Part shown: in pieces, positions 8,570 to 16,650 of the stretch | How positions within the stretch are numbered: position 1 is the first letter of the stretch | How the letters are laid out: the number at the start of each line of letters is the position of its first letter | Program-made: the position numbers and the translations under genes | DNA from: Candidatus Caldarchaeum subterraneum | GTDB lineage: Archaea > Thermoproteota > Nitrososphaeria_A > Caldarchaeales > Caldarchaeaceae | Reading direction: 5' to 3' | Assembly (NCBI GenBank): GCA_937934305.1 | Contig: CALHAG010000009.1 | Location: 1-64,000, forward strand | Length of the DNA: 64,000 bases | Notes under the pieces: model-generated | The model's input: the letters and a program-made list of their open reading frames with translations, nothing else | What the model was told of the DNA's origin: nothing | Databases searched by the model: none

Positions 8570-9693
8570 CTTTTCTGAACCATCTTCCGTATTTTCTCAA
8601 AGCTTATGGCTGGCGTTGGCTTCTCGGGAACGATTCCCTGCGGCCTTATGATTAAAACGATTATCAACGCGATGCCGAATAGCAGCCTGTCGAGCCAAAC
8701 GATGCTGAATGGGATAAACGGCTCGAGCAAATAGTTGTATGTGAGTATTGCCTGGCGTAGAATGACGAAGACAAGTGTTCCAAGCAGTACTCCTCTGTTG
8801 TTTCCCGCTCCCCCTATAATCACCATAACCCAGGGCCAGAAAGTCCATGTGAAGCGGTCGTAGGTGTTGGCGATAACCGCCACCGAGTTAAAGGCCCAGA
8901 GAGCGCCGGCAACAGCCGCCATCATAGACGAGACCACCAGAACCTTCTGCTTAACCCGTACAACATCTATGCCCAGCACCTCGGCCGCCATCTCACTGTC
9001 CCTAACAGCTCTCAGAACTCGGCCCGCCGGAGAATAGGTCACGGCTCTAACATAGAGGAAGAAAAGCACGGCCACGGTGAGCATGATTAAGGTGGATGCA
9101 TAGGGACGGAAGACGCCCAGCCATCCGTATGGGTCGGGGACAGCTACACCCAACGTGCCTCCAACCAATGTTCTGTCAAGATAGCCTACTTGGCGGAGAA
9201 ACTCGCCCATAGCCAGCAGCGTCATCGCCAGATAATCCTCCCTCAGCCTAATGCTGGGGTAAGACGCTATGAAGCCGAGGCCTGCGCCGACGAGGGCCGC
9301 CAACCCAACCGATGCGACCAGCAGGGATATCGAGAGCAAAGGGTCGTTCACGAGAACACGTCTCACACAGTCCACCACGACAGCGTTGTCCTCGATGTAG
9401 TCAATACTCTCCATGAGCTTTGGCTTGACTTGTACAAGTGTGCTGAGACACTCAGCCAGCACAGGGTTGTCCTGCACAGCTCTGTAGCCCGCGAAGAGGT
9501 TGAGCTGACTCGCCAGTATTCGTCCCGGAACCGCGCCCACGACAAATGCTCCTCCCGCCACCGCCAAAACTTTTCCGAAGTTAGGTATACCTGTGAAGCC
9601 ATACTCGAAGTTGAGGCTGACGTTGACCATCAAGTAGATAGCGACATAGGCGAGGACGTTCGACAGGAAGATGATAAGCTGCTCATCTATCAC
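8566..9693 (-). CDS. livM: Branched-chain amino-acid ABC transporter permease LivM
   Basis: This 375-residue protein has about nine or ten hydrophobic segments and the cytoplasmic loop that contacts the ATPase, seen as GRVLRAVRDSEMAAEVLGID, typical of LivM/LivH permeases. It forms the membrane channel together with LivH. A loop of about 60 residues after the second helix (around residues 58-118) is longer than in bacterial LivM and would face outside. It overlaps livH by four bases upstream and the adenosyltransferase gene by four bases downstream. Substrate specificity within the HAAT family (branched-chain amino acids, amides or urea) cannot be read from sequence. Confidence 0.9.
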   Translation of the reverse strand: MIDEQLIIFLSNVLAYVAIYLMVNVSLNFEYGFTGIPNFGKVLAVAGGAFVVGAVPGRILASQLNLFAGYRAVQDNPVLAECLSTLVQVKPKLMESIDYIEDNAVVVDCVRRVLVNDPLLSISLLVASVGLAALVGAGLGFIASYPSIRLREDYLAMTLLAMGEFLRQVGYLDRTLVGGTLGVAVPDPYGWLGVFRPYASTLIMLTVAVLFFLYVRAVTYSPAGRVLRAVRDSEMAAEVLGIDVVRVKQKVLVVSSMMAAVAGALWAFNSVAVIANTYDRFTWTFWPWVMVIIGGAGNNRGVLLGTLVFVILRQAILTYNYLLEPFIPFSIVWLDRLLFGIALIIVLIIRPQGIVPEKPTPAISFEKIRKMVQKS

Positions 9694-10649
9694 TCCGAGC
9701 CACCTCTCTGAACTTGTTTAAAGACACCCCGTAACCTGAGGGAAACCAAACCCTGCGGCAACAGTAGAAGCGTTATCGCCATGGCCAATATAGGTATAAG
9801 GGGTCTGTAAACTGTTATCCAAGGCCCGAAAGTAAGACCCAGCTGACGTGTACCAAGGACCTCCACCAAGCCCAGCAGATAACCTCCTGCAACAGCTCCA
9901 TAGATGTTCTGCAGCCCGCCCACTATGGCTGCCGCGAAAATGCTGATGAGTAATTCGCTGCCGTAGTTGGGGCTTCCCTGAAACCAGAGAGCAAGCAACG
10001 AGCCGGCTACCCCGCCCAATCCGCCGGCGAGAAACCATGAAAACGTGTATGCTCTTTTCACGTTTATCCCGAGTGTCCCTGCTAGGGATGGGTTTTCTAT
10101 CGCGGCCCTCAGCCCTATGCCGAAACGTGTTTTGTTCAGAAGAAGATAGAGTAGAAAAACGGTTGAGACGGCGAGAGCTGGCGCGATAATAAATACTCCC
10201 GGCTCTCCTAAAATTCTCACATCAAATCTTCTAATGAGAAATCCTCTGCTCTGGACCTTGAATGTCTGGGTGAAGTAATCGGCGTAGATGTTGAGCACCG
10301 CTATGAGTATGAGCTCGAAAGCAATAGTGGCAATCATCTGAGACACAAGACTAGCGTCACGGGAAATCAGAGGCCGCAAAACCAGAAGATAGAGCGCGAG
10401 CGCCGCGAAGCCACCTAAAAGAAAAGCTGGAAGAAGAGAAAGGTAAGCAGGCTGGTTAAATGCAGCAGTCATCGTAAGCATCGTCATCATACCGATTGAC
10501 GCGAAGCTGCCGTGGCTGAAGTTTGGAACCTTTGTCGTGAGATAATTAAGCGTGAGCCCAAGGGTTAAGAGGCTGAGCATGCTGGCGAAAATCACCGCAT
10601 CCCTTATCACAGGGTCAATGAACACCATGAATTGCCTCTTCCTTTTCAC
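9690..10649 (-). CDS. livH: Branched-chain amino-acid ABC transporter permease LivH
   Basis: A 319-residue permease with eight or so membrane helices and the family loop FGIGLRAAIENPSLAGTLGI that couples to LivG/LivF. The chosen start is GTG at 10649, placed 22-29 bases after a TATA box on the minus strand (10671-10678), so the message would be leaderless. An ATG at 10628 would remove seven residues and is a fallback. It leads the minus-strand unit livH-livM-adenosyltransferase and diverges from livK-livG-livF, so the five transporter subunits come from two opposed promoters in one 93-base spacer. Confidence 0.9.
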   Translation of the reverse strand: MKRKRQFMVFIDPVIRDAVIFASMLSLLTLGLTLNYLTTKVPNFSHGSFASIGMMTMLTMTAAFNQPAYLSLLPAFLLGGFAALALYLLVLRPLISRDASLVSQMIATIAFELILIAVLNIYADYFTQTFKVQSRGFLIRRFDVRILGEPGVFIIAPALAVSTVFLLYLLLNKTRFGIGLRAAIENPSLAGTLGINVKRAYTFSWFLAGGLGGVAGSLLALWFQGSPNYGSELLISIFAAAIVGGLQNIYGAVAGGYLLGLVEVLGTRQLGLTFGPWITVYRPLIPILAMAITLLLLPQGLVSLRLRGVFKQVQRGGSE

Positions 10650-10670
10650 AACAAACCCCTTGTATAAATA

Positions 10671-10678
10671 ATTTATAA
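10671..10678 (-). promoter_or_regulatory. TATA box for livH-livM-adenosyltransferase
   Basis: On the minus strand TTATAAAT ends 22 bases before the livH GTG, in agreement with leaderless transcription. It is 33 bases from the opposed livK box, so the two polymerase complexes would be close together and may compete or share a regulator. Confidence 0.55.
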
Positions 10679-10711
10679 TGGAAAGGGTCTAATGACTGAT
10701 TTTTGAAAACG

Positions 10712-10719
10712 TTTATAAA
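10712..10719 (+). promoter_or_regulatory. TATA box for livK
   Basis: TTTATAAA lies 24-31 bases before the livK ATG, the spacing expected for a leaderless archaeal message. No Shine-Dalgarno sequence is present between the box and the start. Confidence 0.65.
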
Positions 10720-10742
10720 GGTCTGACATCTTTTTAAAAAAC

Positions 10743-12125
10743 ATGAGTAGAAAAAGCTCAGCAGGGGTTTCATCCTCTGTAGCAGGTGCTGCTGCTGTCG
10801 TTGCACTGATTGTTGGCTTGTTGATAGGCGGCATCGGTCTCGGCCCCATACTCTCCCCCGCCCAAACCATAACACAGACAAGAACAGTAGCCACAACGGT
10901 CACAGCGGGAGGGGCGACGGTAACTCAGACAGTTCAGCAAACCGTAACCACGACAGTCACTGCGGCCGGTGGATTAAGCGGCGAAGTCACTATTGGGACA
11001 TTGCTGTGTCTCAGCGCTGTGCTGTCATCATACGCTGAGAACGAACGTGTGGCTATGGACCTCGCCGCGAGGGAGGTAAACGATTTTCTCCAACGTGCAG
11101 GAGCAGGATTTAGAATTCGCATGATTCATGAGGACACAGCCTGCAACCCGGCGACAGCGGAGGAGAAAGTCCGGAGCTTTAACGCCAGAGGCGTCAAGCT
11201 GATTGTTGGGCCCATGACCTCCGCTGAAATTAGGCAGATAAAGAGCTACGTCGACGCAAACAAAATCCTGATAATCTCCCAGTCATCGACCGCTCCCGAC
11301 CTAAAGATACCCAACGACTTCGTCTACAGGTTCACCACAGCCGACGACATACAGGGACCGATAGGCCCGCGACTAGCCAAGCTACTTGGCATAACACACT
11401 TCCTATATGTCTGGAGAGGAGACGCATGGGGTGATGGCCTGCACACGGTATCCACAGCTGAGGCAAACAGGCTTGGATTAAACCTCGTATTCGAGCTCAG
11501 ATACGCCCCAGATAAAACCGAGTTCTCTGCAGAGGTCTCCCAGCTCAACGCCAAGGTTACGGAACTCATCAACCAAGGAGTTTCCCCTGACAAAATAATG
11601 GTCGAAATAGTCGGCTTCGACGAGGTCGTAGCATTCCTCTCAGCCGCGAACGATTATCCGAACCTCAAGCGCATCAAGTGGTTTGGAAGCGACGGAACCG
11701 CTGTAACAGCAGCCATTTTCCAAGACCCTGCTGCTACGAGCTTCGCTGAACAGGTTAAGTGGATTAATCCGCTGTTCTTCGCAACCACGCCAGACAGAAA
11801 GGCCCGCGTCGATGCCGAGGTTCTCCGTGTACTCGGCAGGTCTCCGCCCGACGCCTACAGCTACGCTGCCTACAGCGCAGTCTGGGCCTATGCCCTCGCT
11901 TTGATGGCCACCCAGAAGTATGACGCAGAGGCTGTGAGAGCAGTCTTGCCCACCATTGCGTCCGATTTCCTCAACCTTAAACTCGATGACGCAGGAGACC
12001 TTCCCTACTCTGACTACATACTCTGGGTAGTAAAAACCGTTAATGGCCAGCCGAGATGGGTGGAGGCAGGGCGGTACGTCTACGCGACAGGCACTTTCGA
12101 GTGGGCTGAAGGCTTCACACCATAA
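10743..12125 (+). CDS. livK: Branched-chain amino-acid ABC transporter substrate-binding protein LivK
   Basis: A 460-residue surface binding protein of the periplasmic-binding-protein type I fold. Residues 12-36 form a hydrophobic signal anchor. Residues 41-75 are a Thr/Gln/Val-rich stalk, a common linker in archaeal extracellular binding proteins. The binding domain starts at about residue 79 with GEVTIGTLLCLSAVLSSYAE, and the GPMTSAE and SQSSTAPDL segments correspond to ligand-contact loops of Leu/Ile/Val-binding proteins. There is no lipobox cysteine near the anchor, so the protein is probably held by the helix itself. It is followed after 38 bases by livG with its own TATA box. Confidence 0.9.
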   Translation: MSRKSSAGVSSSVAGAAAVVALIVGLLIGGIGLGPILSPAQTITQTRTVATTVTAGGATVTQTVQQTVTTTVTAAGGLSGEVTIGTLLCLSAVLSSYAENERVAMDLAAREVNDFLQRAGAGFRIRMIHEDTACNPATAEEKVRSFNARGVKLIVGPMTSAEIRQIKSYVDANKILIISQSSTAPDLKIPNDFVYRFTTADDIQGPIGPRLAKLLGITHFLYVWRGDAWGDGLHTVSTAEANRLGLNLVFELRYAPDKTEFSAEVSQLNAKVTELINQGVSPDKIMVEIVGFDEVVAFLSAANDYPNLKRIKWFGSDGTAVTAAIFQDPAATSFAEQVKWINPLFFATTPDRKARVDAEVLRVLGRSPPDAYSYAAYSAVWAYALALMATQKYDAEAVRAVLPTIASDFLNLKLDDAGDLPYSDYILWVVKTVNGQPRWVEAGRYVYATGTFEWAEGFTP

Positions 12126-12133
12126 AATTTTTC

Positions 12134-12141
12134 TTAAATAT
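12134..12141 (+). promoter_or_regulatory. TATA box for livG
   Basis: TTAAATAT is 23-30 bases ahead of the ATG at 12164, in the short spacer after livK. It favours the ATG (or the GTG at 12161) as the livG start over the more distal TTG at 12158, and suggests that livG-livF can be transcribed separately from livK. Confidence 0.5.
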
Positions 12142-12163
12142 ATCCCACATCATTTTTTTGGTG

Positions 12164-12925
12164 ATGGAAAATATCATGCTTGATGTCAGAGATGTTTACA
12201 AAAGCTTCGGCGGACTATATGCGTTGAACGGAGCATCTCTACGTGTAAAGAAAGGCTCTCTATCACTCTTGATAGGCCCTAACGGAAGTGGTAAAACAAC
12301 ACTCATCAACACCGTTACAGGCGTCTATAAGCCCGAGGCCGGAAAGATAATCTTCGAGGGTAGGGACATTACGGGTCTGAAGCCGCATGTTATCTACAAG
12401 CTCGGACTTGTGAGAACATGGCAAATACCTCAGCCCTTCTACTCCATGACCGTGCTCGAGAACCTCCTAGTATCGGAGAAGAGCAAAAAAGGAGATGGGT
12501 TGTTGTCTGCGCTTCTTAGGTCACGTTGGATAGATAGGGAGATGGAGCTGACGCAGAAAGCTTTTGATATTTTGAAGCTGCTTAAGCTTGACCATCTCTG
12601 GGACCGTAGGGCAAGCGAGCTCAGCGGAGGACAGATGAAGCTTCTCGAAACAGGACGAGCCCTGATGAGCGGAGCAAAAATGATACTAATGGATGAGCCT
12701 GCCGCGGGTCTCAACCCTGTCCTCGCCCATGAAGTCTTCTCCCACCTAAGAAACGTCTGCAAAAGCATCGGAATAACCCTCATGATAGTGGAACACAGGC
12801 TTGACATAGCGATACCATATGTCGACCATGTCTACGCCATGCATCTCGGCAAAGTCATAGCCGAGGGAGAGCCTCAGGAGGTTTTGACCAACAGCTTGGT
12901 TGTGGAGAGCTACTTGGGTGGCTGA
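12164..12925 (+). CDS. livG: Branched-chain amino-acid ABC transporter ATP-binding protein LivG
   Basis: A 253-residue ABC ATPase. It has Walker A GPNGSGKTT, the Q-loop region TWQIPQPF, the signature LSGGQMKLLE, Walker B MILMDEPAAGL and the switch histidine in IVEHRLD. The long insertion after the Q-loop and the C-terminal GKVIAEGEPQEVL are typical of LivG rather than LivF. It pairs with LivF to energise the LivHM channel. In-frame TTG (12158) and GTG (12161) codons lie just upstream; the ATG is chosen from the promoter spacing. It ends two bases before livF. Confidence 0.93.
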   Translation: MENIMLDVRDVYKSFGGLYALNGASLRVKKGSLSLLIGPNGSGKTTLINTVTGVYKPEAGKIIFEGRDITGLKPHVIYKLGLVRTWQIPQPFYSMTVLENLLVSEKSKKGDGLLSALLRSRWIDREMELTQKAFDILKLLKLDHLWDRRASELSGGQMKLLETGRALMSGAKMILMDEPAAGLNPVLAHEVFSHLRNVCKSIGITLMIVEHRLDIAIPYVDHVYAMHLGKVIAEGEPQEVLTNSLVVESYLGG

Positions 12926-12927
12926 CC

Positions 12928-13629
12928 ATGCTGATGACACAGGGCCTTGGAGCAGGATACAAAAAGCTTCAAGTCTTGTTCGACGTCTCGGTTACGGTGC
13001 CCGAGAAACAGCTAACCGTGGTCGTGGGCCCAAACGGAAGCGGCAAAAGCACATTCCTCAAAACCATATTTGGCCTGACGAAAATCTATTCGGGCAAAAT
13101 CATGCTCGACGGAGTCGACATAACTGGTCTCCAGCCCCATCAAATCGCATACCACGGCATATCCTACGTTCCCCAAGTGGACAACATTTTCAGCAACTTA
13201 ACAGTATACGAAAACCTACTTATCGCCACCCATGGACTAAACATCGACGAGTCATCGATAGACGATGTCATGGAGATGTTCCCACATCTAAAAACCTACC
13301 GCAACAAGAAAGCGGCTTTGATGAGCGGGGGCGAGAGACAGATGCTCGCCATAGCCATGTCTCTTCTCAGAAAACCCAAGATAATGCTCTTCGACGAGCC
13401 GACAGGCAACCTCTCACCGAAAATGGCCATCACAATCTTCAACATAATCAAAGAACTCCGAGAAAACCACGGAAAAACAATCCTTCTAGCTGAGCAGAAC
13501 GCGAAAAAAGCCCTCGAGATAGGTGATAAGGCAATACTCCTAGTAAGCGGTAAAACAGTTTACCAAGGCGACGCGAACGCGTTGCTTACGCATGAGGAGC
13601 TGGGAAAGCTTTACCTCGGCATCAAATGA
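12928..13629 (+). CDS. livF: Branched-chain amino-acid ABC transporter ATP-binding protein LivF
   Basis: A 233-residue ABC ATPase with Walker A GPNGSGKST, the Q-loop in ISYVPQVDNIF, signature MSGGERQMLAIA, Walker B IMLFDEPTGNL and the switch region LLAEQNAKKAL, all typical of LivF. It begins two bases after livG and completes the transporter. The Walker B is followed by TGNLSP, whereas many LivF proteins have SLGLAP; the change lies in the D-loop and need not affect function. The last eight bases overlap the convergent HAD gene. Confidence 0.93.
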   Translation: MLMTQGLGAGYKKLQVLFDVSVTVPEKQLTVVVGPNGSGKSTFLKTIFGLTKIYSGKIMLDGVDITGLQPHQIAYHGISYVPQVDNIFSNLTVYENLLIATHGLNIDESSIDDVMEMFPHLKTYRNKKAALMSGGERQMLAIAMSLLRKPKIMLFDEPTGNLSPKMAITIFNIIKELRENHGKTILLAEQNAKKALEIGDKAILLVSGKTVYQGDANALLTHEELGKLYLGIK

Positions 13630-14242
13630 TACTCAATAGTTCTTGTAAGCTGTTTAGATGAATGTCTGCGTAGGGGCAGCCGCTGGTGTGTATTTCGGCT
13701 GTCCGCATTCCCAGCCGCTTGGCAGGCTCCAGCTCAACTTCGCATCTGTCACCCACGTACAGAGCCTCCTCGGGGGATACGCCAGCCATCGACAACAGTA
13801 GACGAAACCCTTCAAGGCTGGGCTTAGGCTCCGCATCATCACTCGTCACAAGAGCATCATAGCATCCGTCATCAACGCCCAAGCAGCCCAAAACCTTCAA
13901 CGCAAGCTTTTTCCCCGAATTCGTGTGCAGCCCCACGAAAAGCCTCCTATCCCGGACTTCGGCGAAGAATCGCTTGAGAGAAGGGTCAGGCGAAAGATAC
14001 CTGCATGGCTGAACATTCTCCGCCAGCAAAGAGTAGAATTTTCGCCGATCTATTCCAAGAACTTCCACAGATTTGCTCACTGTCTTGTGAATCTTCTTTG
14101 TTTCATAGAGTTTTTTGAAGGCCTCTGCCCTATCAATTCCAAGGCATTCCGCTATGACCATCACTGACGAGGTTAGTAGATGCTGCTCATAGTCGCTGCT
14201 TCTGTATAGTGTGCCGTCGATGTCGAGGAAGATTGCTTTCAA
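13622..14242 (-). CDS. HAD-family phosphatase
   Basis: A 206-residue HAD hydrolase. Motif I is FLDIDGTLYRSS (catalytic Asp7 and Asp9), motif II is LHTNSG, the motif III lysine is in AEPKPSLEGF and motif IV is ALYVGDRCEVELEPA. A helical cap of about 75 residues follows motif I (subclass C1). It overlaps gap by four bases and may be co-transcribed with gap and pgk, which would suit a sugar-phosphate or phosphoglycolate substrate, but the substrate cannot be read from sequence. Confidence 0.85.
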   Translation of the reverse strand: MKAIFLDIDGTLYRSSDYEQHLLTSSVMVIAECLGIDRAEAFKKLYETKKIHKTVSKSVEVLGIDRRKFYSLLAENVQPCRYLSPDPSLKRFFAEVRDRRLFVGLHTNSGKKLALKVLGCLGVDDGCYDALVTSDDAEPKPSLEGFRLLLSMAGVSPEEALYVGDRCEVELEPAKRLGMRTAEIHTSGCPYADIHLNSLQELLSII

Positions 14243-15249
14243 ACTATTCCGAGGGATTGGTTTGTGGCTTTTATGCTCTGCTCGGCCGAGGCTTCTCCCA
14301 TGAGGGCCCTGATGGCGTCTATGTTTTCGGGGACGACTATCGCTTCCTGATGTACACCAAGGTATAGAAAGACCTCGTTATCCTTGACGGTCACCGAGTC
14401 TCCGATAACACACGCCTCGTAAATGTCTCCACGAGGTCTTCCAAGCTCGCGACCGTATTCGTAGAGGTTGGCTGTTCCTTTGAAGCCTTCGGATCTCCAG
14501 AAAAGCTTTACACGGGTCGTCTCAGAAAGGGCTTTCAACATGTCTTCACGTGTTGGTTTTTGTCGCAGAGACAGGATGAGGCTGTGGAGATGCATGTGTG
14601 TTGTCGGGACTTTGAGCGCCATGGTCACGATGTCAATGTGTGGAAGAACTGTGTTGACGTCTTCAGCATGGTGGGAGGGTATTTCGACTGGGTCGAGCAC
14701 GACAGCGTCAATCAAACCCTTAGACGTTTCCTCGGGGTCTACAGCCCGTCTCGCTATAACCACACGCGCTCTCTCCAAACCAAAGGCGGTGTCAAAAGCA
14801 TTCAACACTCTACACAGACCCGTCGTGTTGCAGGAAACAACCCTGACACTTCTTCTTCCAACAGCTCTCTCGTAGTTACACTGGGCCACGAAACTTGTCT
14901 CAGCCACGTCAGCTTCCTCGCCTCCTTGGAAAACAGCTCTCACACCCGCGCCGAAGTATCTCTCACGATAGGTTTTCCCCACGTCGCCTGGCGTGCAGTC
15001 CACAATCACGTCAACCTCCTTGAGAAGGTCGTCCAAAACACCTGATACATCGAACCCAGCCTTCCTAAACTTGGAAACACCCGAGTCATCAACACAATAC
15101 AACGGAATATTTTTCGCAACTGCCAGACGTGCCTTATAGTCCGGTGTATTCTTGACCACTCCAACGAGCTTCATATCATTTTGCTTCATGACAGCTTCAG
15201 CGACTCTGCGGCCTATGGTTCCATACCCGTTTATCCCAACTCTTATCAT
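14239..15249 (-). CDS. gap: Type II glyceraldehyde-3-phosphate dehydrogenase
   Basis: A 336-residue archaeal NAD(P)-dependent GAPDH that interconverts glyceraldehyde 3-phosphate and 1,3-bisphosphoglycerate. The N-terminal Rossmann motif is VGINGYGTIGRRVA, and the catalytic cysteine is Cys140 in VVSCNTTGLCR, followed by a histidine-rich segment (TTHMHLHSL) as usual for the archaeal enzyme. Length equals the family norm. It overlaps pgk upstream and the HAD gene downstream by four bases each. Next to pgk it probably works mainly in gluconeogenesis, as in other archaea with this pair; that last point is inference. Confidence 0.96.
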   Translation of the reverse strand: MIRVGINGYGTIGRRVAEAVMKQNDMKLVGVVKNTPDYKARLAVAKNIPLYCVDDSGVSKFRKAGFDVSGVLDDLLKEVDVIVDCTPGDVGKTYRERYFGAGVRAVFQGGEEADVAETSFVAQCNYERAVGRRSVRVVSCNTTGLCRVLNAFDTAFGLERARVVIARRAVDPEETSKGLIDAVVLDPVEIPSHHAEDVNTVLPHIDIVTMALKVPTTHMHLHSLILSLRQKPTREDMLKALSETTRVKLFWRSEGFKGTANLYEYGRELGRPRGDIYEACVIGDSVTVKDNEVFLYLGVHQEAIVVPENIDAIRALMGEASAEQSIKATNQSLGIV

Positions 15250-16466
15250 GCCGAACCACCTCTATGCCTTTTCGCGCTTCTCATCAAAGCCTCTATGAGT
15301 GGGAGACGCTGCCCGGCCAGGAACATCACGAGAGCGCCTCCCGCTGTGCTGACATGGTCGACCCAATCCTTTACACCCAGCCTCTCCAAAGCAGCTGAGA
15401 GATGCCCCCCACTAACAATTGATGTGCCGAGAGACCCGGCCGCCGCCAGCAAAAGCTCATCAGTACCCCTCTCAAAACCCTTCTTCTCAAACATGCCAGG
15501 CGGGCCGCTGATGAAAATGGTGCCAGAGCTTTTGATTATCTTCGAGTATTTCCTGATTGTTTGCTCACCGATGTCAAGAACTTTTCCAGGGTCCTCTATG
15601 CTTGAGACAGGAATCTCCACACGCTCGCCGTCTTTTTCGATAGCCACATCCTCTGGTAGGCTGAATTTGCCACGATACTCATGAAGGATTGACTGGGCTT
15701 TTGGAACATATTTCTCGAGGTCTCCTAGAAGCGGTTTTTTTAAGGCGCCCGCCGCCCTTAAAAAGACCAGACCTATCAACCCAGTTAACAACACGTTGTC
15801 GGCCCTGCCGTTCTGTATCAAAGCGGTGATGGCTTCAAGCCTGTCGGAGACCTTTGAGCCGCCCAGCACAGCTGTGTAGGGCGCCTTAGAAGTCATCATC
15901 ACTCGGTTAAGTGACTTGAGCTCCCGCGCCACAAGATATCCGGCGCAGGTGGGCAAAACCTCCGCAAACCCCACGATAGAGGGATGAGCTCTATGAGCCG
16001 TTGGGAAAGCATCCAACACGCAGATGTCAAAGAGAGGCGCAAGTCTCCTGACGATATGTGTTTTCGCCGCCTCCTGCGGACTATATTCAAAGTTTTCCTC
16101 GGCAGCAAACCTCAGGTTCTCGAGGAGAAGAACCTCGCCTGGTTCGAGGCTTCTTATGGCGGCCCGCGAAGCCTCGCCAAAAACATCCTCCACAAACTTC
16201 ACACGCTTGCCCAAAACCTCGGAAAGAGCCTCAGCATGCATACTGAGCGAAACATAGTCATAGCGGCCAACCCTGCCTTGATGAGAGCCGAGAACAATCC
16301 TAGCCCCGTTCAAATGCCTAACAGTGAACGAGGACTCTCGGATACGGTGCAGCTCGAGAAGACGCCCAGTCTCCGGGTCAATAGGAGTGTTGAGATCAGC
16401 ACGCACAAAAACAGTTTTTCCCGAGACATCAAAATCATCAATCGTCAGAAAATCAACTATGCTCAC
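15246..16466 (-). CDS. pgk: Phosphoglycerate kinase
   Basis: A 406-residue enzyme that transfers phosphate between 1,3-bisphosphoglycerate and ADP. N-terminal substrate-binding residues are in VFVRADLNTP (residues 20-29) and LGSHQGR, and the 'AHRAHPSIVGF' loop is present. The C-terminal nucleotide domain has AVLGGSKVSDR, SGPPGMFE and the glycine-rich SGGHLSAAL. The start is GTG at 16466, about 22-31 bases after a minus-strand TATA-like element at 16488-16497, so the pgk-gap-HAD message should be leaderless. The gene diverges from tRNA-Ala. Confidence 0.96.
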   Translation of the reverse strand: MSIVDFLTIDDFDVSGKTVFVRADLNTPIDPETGRLLELHRIRESSFTVRHLNGARIVLGSHQGRVGRYDYVSLSMHAEALSEVLGKRVKFVEDVFGEASRAAIRSLEPGEVLLLENLRFAAEENFEYSPQEAAKTHIVRRLAPLFDICVLDAFPTAHRAHPSIVGFAEVLPTCAGYLVARELKSLNRVMMTSKAPYTAVLGGSKVSDRLEAITALIQNGRADNVLLTGLIGLVFLRAAGALKKPLLGDLEKYVPKAQSILHEYRGKFSLPEDVAIEKDGERVEIPVSSIEDPGKVLDIGEQTIRKYSKIIKSSGTIFISGPPGMFEKKGFERGTDELLLAAAGSLGTSIVSGGHLSAALERLGVKDWVDHVSTAGGALVMFLAGQRLPLIEALMRSAKRHRGGSA

Positions 16467-16487
16467 ACACCTCCAGCTTAACGAGAG

Positions 16488-16497
16488 GATAAAAATG
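16488..16497 (-). promoter_or_regulatory. TATA-like element for pgk-gap-HAD operon
   Basis: ATTTTTATCC on the minus strand is centred about 26 bases before the pgk GTG. It is only 14 bases from the opposed tRNA-Ala box. Confidence 0.5.
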
Positions 16498-16511
16498 TTT
16501 TAACAAAAAAC

Positions 16512-16519
16512 TTTATAGA
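16512..16519 (+). promoter_or_regulatory. TATA box for tRNA-Ala
   Basis: TTTATAGA, preceded by an A-run and CAAAAAAC, stands 25-32 bases before the first base of the mature tRNA. No other gene lies between them. Confidence 0.6.
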
Positions 16520-16543
16520 AACATTTAGAGCTATTCTCAGAAC

Positions 16544-16617
16544 GGGCCGGTAGATCAGTCTGGAAGATCGCCCGCTTGGCGTGCGGGAGGTCCTGGGTTC
16601 AAATCCCAGCCGGTCCA
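16544..16617 (+). tRNA. tRNA-Ala (anticodon GGC)
   Basis: The sequence folds into a full cloverleaf: acceptor GGGCCGG with CCGGTCC, D stem GATC/GATC, anticodon stem CCCGC/GCGGG with loop TTGGCGT, and T arm CTGGG-TTCAAAT-CCCAG. The anticodon GGC at 16578-16580 reads GCC. The third acceptor pair is G3-U70, the identity element of tRNA-Ala, which confirms the call. The discriminator is A at 16617 and CCA is not encoded. There is no intron in the anticodon loop. Confidence 0.97.
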
Positions 16618-16650
16618 CTTGTTTATGGGTAAGGTTTAACAGCGATATTG

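Noticed and set aside
10862-10967. Thr/Val/Gln-rich repeat-like stretch in livK.
   Set aside because: It looked like a DNA repeat but is an irregular low-complexity stalk, common in archaeal binding proteins.
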